This document shows positions 26,398 through 33,652 of a DNA stretch of 64,000 nucleotides, piece by piece (within the stretch, counting starts at the first letter, position 1; each line of letters begins with the position of its first letter). The notes below the pieces were generated by a model, which searched no databases, was not told the origin of the DNA, and worked only from the letters and a program-made list of their open reading frames with translations. Source of the stretch: Streptomyces camponoticapitis (GTDB lineage Bacteria > Actinomycetota > Actinomycetes > Streptomycetales > Streptomycetaceae); NCBI RefSeq assembly GCF_014646115.1, contig NZ_BMMV01000027.1, positions 45,801-109,800 of the forward strand, read 5' to 3'. The position numbers were made by a program, and so were the translations under genes.

Positions 26398-27084
26398 TCA
26401 CCCCTCCTGTCCACCGACGCCCGGCACGATCAGGCCCGATTCGTACGCCGCGACCACCGCCTGTGTGCGGTCACGCAGGCCGAGCTTGTTGAGCACGCGG
26501 CTGACGTGCGACTTGACCGTCTCCTCGCTGACGACCAGCCGCGCCGCGATCTCCGGGTTGGACAGGCCCCCGGCGATCAGGCGCAACACCTCCGTCTCGC
26601 GCGGGGTGAGTGCCGCGAGTGCCGGGGCCGGCGCCGCGGCCGGCTTTCGGCGCTGCCGTGCGAACTCGCCGATGAGACGGCGGGTGATCGCCGGCGCGAG
26701 CAGCGCGTCCCCCGCCGCGACCACCCGCACCGCGTCGAACAGCCGCTCGGCGGCGACGTCCTTGAGGAGGAACCCGCTGGCGCCCGCGCCGAGGGCGTCG
26801 TAGACGTGCTCGTCCAGGTCGAAGGTGGTCAGGATGATGATGCGCGGACCCGCCCCCTCCCCTGCCTCGGCCACGATCCGCCCGGTTGCCTCGATGCCGT
26901 CCATGACCGGCATCCTGACGTCCATGAGCACGACGTCGGGGCGCTGTTCGCGGCAGACCCGCACCCCCTCGGCCCCGTCGCAGGCGGTGCCGGACACCGT
27001 GAAGTCGCTCTGTGTGGTGAGCAGTCCGGCGAAGCCGGCCCGCACCAGCTCGTGATCGTCCACGATGACGATGCTCGTGCTCAT
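26398..27084 (-). CDS. NarL/FixJ-type response regulator
   Basis: The product is 228 aa. The receiver domain has acidic residues DD at 9-10, phosphoacceptor Asp55 in VVLMDVRMPVMDG and the Lys of SGFLLKDV near 108. The C-terminal LuxR HTH reads LTPRETEVLRLIAGGLSNPE and VSEETVKSHVSRVLNKLGLR. It overlaps the histidine kinase gene by 4 nt (ATGA), so it is co-translated with its partner. The divergent ABC exporter at 28425 is the probable target, with candidate sites at 28274-28321. Confidence 0.95.
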   Translation of the reverse strand: MSTSIVIVDDHELVRAGFAGLLTTQSDFTVSGTACDGAEGVRVCREQRPDVVLMDVRMPVMDGIEATGRIVAEAGEGAGPRIIILTTFDLDEHVYDALGAGASGFLLKDVAAERLFDAVRVVAAGDALLAPAITRRLIGEFARQRRKPAAAPAPALAALTPRETEVLRLIAGGLSNPEIAARLVVSEETVKSHVSRVLNKLGLRDRTQAVVAAYESGLIVPGVGGQEG

Positions 27085-28265
27085 CGGACGTCCCCCGGCA
27101 CCGGGAGCGGCAGCCTCGCCTCCACCAGGAACCCGCCACCGGGCGCCGGGCCCGCGCGGAGCTCGCCCCCGACCGCTGCGACGCGCTCGCGCATGCCCAA
27201 CAGCCCGTGCCCCGGGGACCGGCCCCCCGTCCCGGGCGCCGGTCCCGGACCGTTGTCCCTGATACGCACTTCCAGCACCTCCGGGTAGTAGCGCAGTTCG
27301 ACGTCGACGGCAGCCCCTGGAGCGTGCCGGCGGGCATTGGTGAGGGCCTCCTGGACTATGCGGTACGTGGTGAGCTCGATGCCCGGATCGAGCGTGGCCA
27401 CCGGGCCGCTGACGATCAGCCGCGTGGCGGCGCCGGTCGCCTCACGCGCCTCGTCCAGCAGTTCGTTGAGCTGCGTGAGCCCCGGCTGGGGTCTTCGGGT
27501 GACGGGCGGGGTGCCCGCATCCTCACGGAGCACGCCGAGCAACCGCCGCATCTCGGTCAGCGCGGCGCGGGCCGTGTCACCTATGTCCAGCAGCCGCTTC
27601 GCCCCGGCCTCGGGCATGCCGGGAGTCGTCAGCCGGGCCGTCTCCGCCTGCACGGAGATCATCGAGATGTGGTGCGCGACGACATCGTGCAATTCGCGTG
27701 CGATGCGCGCCCGTTCGCCACGCGCCACATGCTCGTGGAGCGTGTCCGCCATCGCCCTCTCGGTCGCGTCGCGGGCCACCTCCTCGGCGCGCGCACGACG
27801 ACCCGTACCGTCCGCGACGGCCGCTGCCGCGAGCACGGCCGTCACCACCCCGTACACCCGTATCCCGTTGATCTGCGGGCCCACGAGGGCGGTCGCGACA
27901 TAGGGAAGCACCAGCAGCACGGCGAGGCGGCGGGAGCCGCGACCGGCGAGCCAGCGCAGGGCGAGCAGCTGCGCGACGAGCCCGGCGACGGTCAGCACAT
28001 GGAAACTCACGAGCGAGACCACACCCGCGGCCGTGAGGCAGACGGTGGCCGCCGTGGCCAGCGGCATGCGCAGCAAGCCGACCGGTGTTGTGGTGCTGAT
28101 GGCGAGCGTGAGCGCGAACGGGAGATCGGTGTCGATACTTCCCCCGCGCACCGCGGTCTCCCCGCACGCGAGCAGGGCGAGCACCGCCCCGACCGCCGCC
28201 TGCCGGTCGGGCGAGTCGGCGATCCGCTTCGCCACGCGCTTGATTTCTTCGCTCACGTCCACCAT
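27081..28265 (-). CDS. Sensor histidine kinase (HisKA_3 type)
   Basis: The 394-aa protein starts MVDVSEEIKRVAKRIADSPD at ATG 28265. About five membrane helices fill residues 20-150 with little extracellular sequence, as in intramembrane-sensing kinases. The phosphoacceptor region is RARIARELHDVVAHHISMIS, typical of NarX/DesK-type HisKA_3, followed by a HATPase domain with N-box ALTNARRHAPG and G-box VRIRDNGPGPAPG, then GHGLLGMRERVAAVGG. It is coupled to the response regulator at 27084. Kinases of this type next to ABC exporters often sense cell-envelope stress or antibiotics; that is inference. Confidence 0.94.
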   Translation of the reverse strand: MVDVSEEIKRVAKRIADSPDRQAAVGAVLALLACGETAVRGGSIDTDLPFALTLAISTTTPVGLLRMPLATAATVCLTAAGVVSLVSFHVLTVAGLVAQLLALRWLAGRGSRRLAVLLVLPYVATALVGPQINGIRVYGVVTAVLAAAAVADGTGRRARAEEVARDATERAMADTLHEHVARGERARIARELHDVVAHHISMISVQAETARLTTPGMPEAGAKRLLDIGDTARAALTEMRRLLGVLREDAGTPPVTRRPQPGLTQLNELLDEAREATGAATRLIVSGPVATLDPGIELTTYRIVQEALTNARRHAPGAAVDVELRYYPEVLEVRIRDNGPGPAPGTGGRSPGHGLLGMRERVAAVGGELRAGPAPGGGFLVEARLPLPVPGDVR

Positions 28266-28273
28266 TGTCCCGG

Positions 28274-28321
28274 CGCCAAGACCAGTTGGCGTCCCCCTGA
28301 CCAGCCCTCTTGGCATCCCCC
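28274..28321. promoter_or_regulatory. Inverted and direct TTGGC repeats between the two-component and ABC operons
   Basis: CGCCAA (28274-28279) and TTGGCG (28286-28291) are a perfect inverted repeat with a 6-nt centre. TTGGCGTCCCCC (28286-28297) is repeated as TTGGCATCCCCC at 28310-28321, 24 bp further. The site lies just upstream of the kinase start and 100 nt from the divergent ABC gene, as expected for a LuxR-type response regulator box. Confidence 0.6.
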
Positions 28322-28424
28322 ACGCGAGCGATACTGGCGGCGGTTCCTCCCCCGTGCCAGGGGTGCCGAAGTGCGCTCTGTCGCGTGACGACCCGGGGCA
28401 CCCCAGCTCCCTAGCCTTTCGGGC

Positions 28425-29411
28425 ATGCAGGCAACCATCGAAATTCAGGAGCTGCGAAAGCAGTTCGGGCAGACGGTCGCGGTCGACGGTCTGTCCTTCA
28501 CCGTGCGGCCGGGTCAGGTCACCGGCTTCGTCGGGCCCAACGGCGCGGGGAAGTCCACGACCATGCGTATGCTCCTGGGCCTCGACGCACCCGATTCCGG
28601 GCAGGCGTTGATCGGCGGGCGGCGGTACGCGACGCTACGTCGGCCGCTGACCGAGGTGGGGGCCCTGCTGGACGCGGCGGCCGTGCACCCGAGTCGGCGG
28701 GGCCGGGACCATCTGCTGTGGCTCGCGCACTCGCACGGATTTCCGGCCTCCCGCGTCGACGAGCTGCTGGAGCGGGTGGGGCTCGCGTCGGCGGGCCGGC
28801 GCCGGGCGGGGAACTACTCGCTGGGCATGCGGCAGCGGCTCGGCATAGCGGCCGCGCTGCTCGGCGATCCCCCGGTGCTGGTGCTGGACGAGCCGGTCAA
28901 CGGTCTTGATCCGGAAGGAATCCGGTGGATCCGTGGCTTTCTGCGCGGGCTCGCACGCGAGGGACGCGCGGTGCTGGTGTCCAGTCATCTGATGAGCGAG
29001 CTGGAGGACTCCGCCGACCATCTCGTGGTCGTCGGGCGGGGCCGGCTCATCGCCGACACCTCCGTCGCCGAGTTGCTGGCCGCCGCTTCGGGCGAACGGG
29101 TCTCGTTGCGCACGTCCGCGCGTACGGACGCCATGAGGCTGCTGGCCCGTGAAGGGGCGACGGTCGCGGCGGACGGGCCGCAGTCGCTCACCGTCAGCGG
29201 TCTGGCAACGGAGCGGATCGTCGAACTGCTGACCACGGGAGGGGTGCCGTTCTCGGAGATCGGCGCCCACCGGGCCACGCTGGAGGAGGCGTATATGGAA
29301 CTGACGCGTGACGCGGCGGAGTTCCGCACGGTCGAGGCGGGCGCGGACACGGCGCCCGGTGCCGAAGCAGCCACGGCCACGGCGAACGAGGCGGAGGGGA
29401 CGCGCTCATGA
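28425..29411 (+). CDS. ABC exporter ATP-binding subunit
   Basis: The product is 328 aa. Walker A is GPNGAGKSTTMRML near residue 40, the signature is NYSLGMRQRLGIA, and Walker B is PVLVLDEPVNGLDPEGI with the H-loop in VLVSSHLMSELE. The C-terminal 100 residues are the usual ABC-2-type extension. It drives an exporter with the two permeases that follow; it overlaps the first by 4 nt (ATGA). It belongs to the group found with two-component systems and giving immunity to, or export of, peptides and lipids. The exact substrate is unknown. Confidence 0.95.
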   Translation: MQATIEIQELRKQFGQTVAVDGLSFTVRPGQVTGFVGPNGAGKSTTMRMLLGLDAPDSGQALIGGRRYATLRRPLTEVGALLDAAAVHPSRRGRDHLLWLAHSHGFPASRVDELLERVGLASAGRRRAGNYSLGMRQRLGIAAALLGDPPVLVLDEPVNGLDPEGIRWIRGFLRGLAREGRAVLVSSHLMSELEDSADHLVVVGRGRLIADTSVAELLAAASGERVSLRTSARTDAMRLLAREGATVAADGPQSLTVSGLATERIVELLTTGGVPFSEIGAHRATLEEAYMELTRDAAEFRTVEAGADTAPGAEAATATANEAEGTRS

Positions 29412-30928
29412 CCGCTCCCACCATCACCCCTTACCGCTCCGAACTCCCGCCCGCGCGCGACGGGTTCCCCCAGTTGCTGCACGCCGAGTGGACCAAGCTG
29501 CGCACGGTGCGCCGCTGGAGCCTGACGCTGCTCGCCGGCGTGGTGATCACGGTGCTGGTCTCACTGCTCTCGGCCTTCAGCGGCAGCAGCAGCGTCTCCG
29601 GAGACCGCAGTGCGCCCCCGGTGGGGCCGCACGGGGGCGTCGTCTCCGACAGCTTCCCCTTCGTCCACCAGCCGCTGAGCGGCGACGGCAGTATCACCGC
29701 CCGGGTGTCCCCACTCACCGGCCGGGAGGGACGCGCGCCCGAGCCCTGGGCGAAGGCCGGATTGGTGATCAAGGAGAGTACGAAGGCGGGATCGCCCTAT
29801 GCGGCGGTCATGATCACCCCCGGGCACGGAGTCCGGCTCCAGTCGGACTTCACCCACGACACCGCGGGCGGCACCGTCGACCGTGACCGGCCGCACTGGC
29901 TGCGGCTGACCCGCTCGGGCGACGAGTTCACCGCGTACGAGTCGGCCGACGGCTCGACGTGGGCGAAGGCCGGTACGACGCGAGTCGCCGGCCTGCCGGA
30001 GACCGTCCAGGCGGGGCTGTTCGTGGCCACGCCCGAAGAGACCATGGTGCAGAGACAGTTCGGCTCCACCTCGGTCGGAGGGCGTCCCGCGCGGGTCACC
30101 GCGGCCTTCGCCCACGTCACGGTGGACGGTGGACAGGGCGCCTGGCCCCAGGACACCGTCGGTGGGGGCGTCGGCGGAGGCCTCAAGGGGACACCGGACA
30201 GTGCCACGGAGAAGTCCGGCACCTGGACACTGACGGGCTCGGGCGACGTCGCGCCCTACACGCCGGACGTCGACATCGCGCAGCAGTCCCTCGCGGGAGC
30301 GCAGATAGGGCTGATCCCGCTGGTGGCGTTGGGCGTGCTGTTCATCACCGCCGAGTACCGGCGCGGCATGATCCTCACGACGCTGACGGCCAGTCCGCGC
30401 CGGGGCAGGGTGCTGGTCGCGAAGGCCGTCGTCCTGGCCGGAGTCACCTTCGTGGCCGGTCTGGTCGGAGCCACGTTGTCGTTCCTGCTCAGCGAGCCCG
30501 AGCTGCGCGACCGTATGCCCAATCCCCTCTTCCATCCCGACGTGGCCCTCACCGACGCCCCCGTGCTGCGCGCCGTTGTCGGCACCGCCGTGCTGCTGGC
30601 CGCCGTCGCCGTGCTTGCCCTGGCACTGGGCGCGATCCTGCGGAACACGGCCGTGGCCGTGACGTTGATGGTGGTCGCGCTTGTCCTGCCGCTCGTCCTT
30701 CTCTCGGGGCTGCCTCTCGATGCGGCGCAGTGGGTGATGAGGCTGACCCCGCTCGCCGGCTTCGCCGTGCAGCGGACGCTGCCGGATTACGAGCACGTGG
30801 ACGCGGTCTGCATGCCCGAGAACGGCTGCTATCCGCAAGGCCCCTGGGAGGGGCTCTCGGTGCTGTGCGCCTGGGCGGTCGTCCTCCTTGGAGTGGCGGT
30901 CTGGAGACTGCGCAGGAGGGACGCATGA
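29408..30928 (+). CDS. ABC-2 permease with large extracellular DUF1349-like domain
   Basis: The product is 506 aa. The first helix (LTLLAGVVITVLVSLLSAFS) is followed by about 230 extracellular residues and then five helices. The inserted part resembles a concanavalin/DUF1349 lectin fold: DSFPFVHQPLSGDGSITARV, WAKAGLVIKESTKAGSPYAA and WLRLTRSGDEFTAYESADGS. The remainder is a normal ABC-2 membrane domain (GLIPLVALGVLFITAEYRRG onward). The lectin-like insert could bind a glycan or lipid-linked sugar at the cell surface. Overlaps of 4 nt on both sides show it is translated with the ATPase and the second permease. Confidence 0.9.
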   Translation: MTAPTITPYRSELPPARDGFPQLLHAEWTKLRTVRRWSLTLLAGVVITVLVSLLSAFSGSSSVSGDRSAPPVGPHGGVVSDSFPFVHQPLSGDGSITARVSPLTGREGRAPEPWAKAGLVIKESTKAGSPYAAVMITPGHGVRLQSDFTHDTAGGTVDRDRPHWLRLTRSGDEFTAYESADGSTWAKAGTTRVAGLPETVQAGLFVATPEETMVQRQFGSTSVGGRPARVTAAFAHVTVDGGQGAWPQDTVGGGVGGGLKGTPDSATEKSGTWTLTGSGDVAPYTPDVDIAQQSLAGAQIGLIPLVALGVLFITAEYRRGMILTTLTASPRRGRVLVAKAVVLAGVTFVAGLVGATLSFLLSEPELRDRMPNPLFHPDVALTDAPVLRAVVGTAVLLAAVAVLALALGAILRNTAVAVTLMVVALVLPLVLLSGLPLDAAQWVMRLTPLAGFAVQRTLPDYEHVDAVCMPENGCYPQGPWEGLSVLCAWAVVLLGVAVWRLRRRDA

Positions 30929-31701
30929 GGGGCGCGCTCCACGCGGAGTGGACGAAACTCCGTACGGTGCCGAGCACATGGTGGCTGCTGTTCGCCGTGT
31001 CCGCGCTGACGTGGGCGCTGGGCGCGGTGACGACCGGGACGGTGTCGACGGACCAGTGTCCGTCGCCGGACGAGTGCCACGAGGACACCGTCAAGCTCAG
31101 CCTCACCGGAATTTGGCTCGGCCAGGCGGCGGTGGCGGCGTTCGGGGTGCTGGCGATGAGCAGCGAGTACGGGACCGGGACCATCCACTCCACGTTGACT
31201 GCCGTCCCCGGGCGGGGTCGTGTTCTCGCCGCCAAGGCAACCGTTGTCACGGGCGCGACGCTGGCGGCGGGGACGGTCGCCGTCCTCGGCTCTCTGCTCG
31301 TCGGCCGGCTCATCCTGCCGGGCAACGGCTTCAGCTCGACGCCGCTCTCCCTCTCCGAGGGGCCGGCCTTGCGTGCCGCTGTGGGCACGGTCCTCTACTT
31401 GGGCCTGATAGCGCAGCTGTCGCTGGGTGTGGCCGCGGTCGTCCGGGACACGGCCGGTGCGATCACGACGGTGCTCGGGCTCCTCTACGCGCTACCGGCA
31501 TTGGTCGAGTTGGTGGGCGACGAGAAGTGGCAGGAGCGAATACATGAGTGGGCCCCGGCCTCGGCGGGGCTGGCCGTACAGGCCACCAAGAACCTGGAGG
31601 GCCTGCCGATCGGCCCCTGGTCGGGCCTCGCGGTGATGGGGGCCTGGGCGGGAGCGGGGCTGCTGGCGGGGGCGACGGTGTTCAAACTCCGCGACGCGTG
31701 A
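30925..31701 (+). CDS. ABC-2-type permease
   Basis: The 258-aa protein starts MRGALHAEWTKLRTVPSTWW at ATG 30925, overlapping the previous stop by 4 nt, with GGAGG upstream. It has six predicted membrane helices. The motif AMSSEYGTGTIHSTLTAVPG after helix 2 is the conserved EYR-like coupling segment of ABC-2 permeases that meets the ATPase. A short extracellular loop has two Cys (DQCPSPDECHED). It forms the exporter with the genes at 28425 and 29408. Confidence 0.93.
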   Translation: MRGALHAEWTKLRTVPSTWWLLFAVSALTWALGAVTTGTVSTDQCPSPDECHEDTVKLSLTGIWLGQAAVAAFGVLAMSSEYGTGTIHSTLTAVPGRGRVLAAKATVVTGATLAAGTVAVLGSLLVGRLILPGNGFSSTPLSLSEGPALRAAVGTVLYLGLIAQLSLGVAAVVRDTAGAITTVLGLLYALPALVELVGDEKWQERIHEWAPASAGLAVQATKNLEGLPIGPWSGLAVMGAWAGAGLLAGATVFKLRDA

Positions 31702-31714
31702 CCCGGTTGTCCGC

Positions 31715-31981
31715 GGAGGGCGAGGCGAGACCGTCGTGGACGTGCGGCCGTGCGGCACGTCCAGAGTGCGAGCGACCAGAAAGTCGCCGACGAGAAGCAG
31801 GTCAGCTACTTGCGGGGGATCTTGCTGACCAAGGCACCGAAGCAGGGTTGCTCGTTCCGGCAAGTCGGCCGTGGCGGGGCTCAGTTACGAGGGCCGGATC
31901 GGTGAATGCCGGTTCAAGACCCAGCACGGCGACATCCAGATCGACGAGTCGGGCCCCTCGCGGGACCACGACACACGGTGA
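31715..31981 (+). pseudogene. Decayed DUF4097-family gene fragment
   Basis: In different frames this stretch encodes pieces that line up in order with DUF4097 beta-helix proteins: ETVVDVRP, then SASDQKVADEKQVSY one frame over, then LSYEGRIGECRFKTQHGDIQ and IDESG. The typical order in intact members is TTVEVRP, DVKAAEQT, then repeated G-DI-L-E-G units. At least two frameshifts and large deletions are needed, so the gene is dead. Members often lie next to two-component/ABC loci like the one upstream. The identification rests on family memory. Confidence 0.4.
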
Positions 31982-32097
31982 CTTCGTCGTGCGGCGCGCG
32001 GTCGGTCGGTCGGTCCGAGCTCACCGGGTTCTCCCCAACCCCGGTCCTCACGGCCTACAGTACGAAGATCGTGCAAGCTGGATGAATCGGGGACTTC

Positions 32098-32463
32098 ATG
32101 GCGCTTTTCGGTAACGCACACACCATCAATCCGGACTCCGCCCAGCAGGATTACGCGCGGCTGCTGGGACAGGGCGAACAGGTGCATGCCGCCTACCAGT
32201 TGATCCGGGACAGCATCCTCTTCACCGACCGGAGGCTGATCCTCATCGACAAGCAGGGGATAACCGGCAAGAAGACCGAGTACCACTCCATCCCGTACCG
32301 GAGCATCACGCACTTCGCCGTGGAGACGGCCGGCACCTTCGATCTCGACGCGGAGTTGAAGATCTGGCTCTCCGGCGCCTCGGTGCCGATCCAGAAGACC
32401 TTCACCAAGGGCGTCGACATCTATGAAGTGCAGGCCATCCTCACGCAGTTCGCCGCACGGTAA
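32098..32463 (+). CDS. Bacterial PH-domain protein (bPH_1 family)
   Basis: The small 121-aa cytoplasmic protein opens MALFGNAHTINPDSAQQDYA. It matches the bacterial pleckstrin-homology-like family of one PH domain: LLGQGEQVHAAYQLIRDSIL, FTDRRLILIDKQG, KKTEYHSIPYRSITHFAVET and ELKIWLSG. There is no membrane helix. The function of the family is unknown. It is convergent with the OmpA-like gene at 32492 with 28 nt between stops. The weak GGGGAC before the ATG is the only ribosome-site candidate. Confidence 0.9.
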   Translation: MALFGNAHTINPDSAQQDYARLLGQGEQVHAAYQLIRDSILFTDRRLILIDKQGITGKKTEYHSIPYRSITHFAVETAGTFDLDAELKIWLSGASVPIQKTFTKGVDIYEVQAILTQFAAR

Positions 32464-32491
32464 TAAGGGGCCGAGGACGGGGGGGGGTAGG

Positions 32492-33652
32492 TCAACGGGC
32501 GGCAGAGGGCTCCTTCGGGGTGATCAGCAGCGTCACGGTGCGATTCCGGGGTGCGTTGGCCTCCGTCGCCGGGAAGGGGCCTCGCCGCTGGTCGGCGCTG
32601 ACCAGCCGGAAGTCCGTCAGCCGCAGATCGCTGTCCTGCGCCAGATACTGCGCCGCCACCCGGGCGCGCTCCAGCGCGACCACGGAGCCGCCGCTCGGAG
32701 CCCCGCCCGGCACGGCGACCGAGTGGCCCACCACCGTGGTCTCCACCCCAGCAGCAGGCCCGGCCTCGGATTCGGATCCCGGCCCGGACCCCAGGTCGGC
32801 CAGCCTGCGGCCGATCTCCGTCAGGGCCGTGGCGCCCTCCCGGCTGATCACGGAGTCGTACGGGAACACCCCCGTACTGAAGACCAGTTGGATGTCGTCG
32901 GCATGCCGCCGGATCTCGACACCCGGCATCGCCAGCCGTTCCGCGGCCTCGTCGAGCGTGCTGTCGCGGCGATCCGCGTCGGCCTTGTTGTCGGATTCGA
33001 GTGCCGCCAGGCGCTCCTTGAGCTCGTCGGCGCGTTGCGACTCGGCCCGCAGCCGCTCCGACCCCGTGTCCGCCTCGGTCACCGATCCCGAGGCGCGACC
33101 GCCGTCGTCTTCGCCGTCCGAGATCAGCCGGACGGCGCCGCCGACGAGCGCGACCCCCGCCACCGTGGCGGCCAGCGCCGCGGCGACCACCGCGACTCGC
33201 CCGGTGTTGACGACCGGGCGGGCGTGCCGACGGCCGGTGGCGATCTTCGCGAGCGTACGGCGGCCGGCCGCCGCGTCCGGGTCACCGGGCGCGAGCGCCT
33301 CCACCCGGGTCCAGCAGGCGTCCGCCTCCGTCAGCTCGCCGCGCTGGGCATGCACCTTGGCACGGAGATTGAGGGCGGCCACCACCGTCGCCCGCTCAGC
33401 CCTCGAATCACCGCCGGAGCCGGAGCCGGTCTTCGCGAAGCTGACTCGCGAGGCGTCCAGGTGGCCGCCCGTGTCCAGTTCGTCCAGCAGCCGCGCCGCC
33501 TGGTCGAGGTCGCCCGCGCGTGCGGCCGAGTGCGCACGGTTCACGGTCAGTTGAAGGCTGAGAGCCCGCGCGTGCGCCGACCCGGCCCCCGGTACCCCCG
33601 GCGCTCCGGGCGCCCCACCACTCGTACCACTCACACCAGTCATGTCGCTCAC
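32492..33652 (-). CDS. Membrane-anchored protein with OmpA-like C-terminal domain
   Basis: The product is 386 aa from GTG 33652, whose GTGA overlaps the Hsp70 stop. The N-terminal 145 residues are a helical, TPR-like cytoplasmic region (LSLQLTVNRAHSAARAGDLD, LNLRAKVHAQRGELTEADAC). One helix (VAVVAAALAATVAGVALVGG, about 152-171) spans the membrane. A coiled coil (ERLRAESQRADELKERLAAL) leads to an OmpA-like domain with FSTGVFPYDSVISREGATAL, TTVVGHSV, and LERARVAAQYLAQDSDLRLT. OmpA-like domains bind peptidoglycan. It is the last gene of the chaperone operon and could tether it to the envelope. Confidence 0.8.
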   Translation of the reverse strand: MSDMTGVSGTSGGAPGAPGVPGAGSAHARALSLQLTVNRAHSAARAGDLDQAARLLDELDTGGHLDASRVSFAKTGSGSGGDSRAERATVVAALNLRAKVHAQRGELTEADACWTRVEALAPGDPDAAAGRRTLAKIATGRRHARPVVNTGRVAVVAAALAATVAGVALVGGAVRLISDGEDDGGRASGSVTEADTGSERLRAESQRADELKERLAALESDNKADADRRDSTLDEAAERLAMPGVEIRRHADDIQLVFSTGVFPYDSVISREGATALTEIGRRLADLGSGPGSESEAGPAAGVETTVVGHSVAVPGGAPSGGSVVALERARVAAQYLAQDSDLRLTDFRLVSADQRRGPFPATEANAPRNRTVTLLITPKEPSAAR

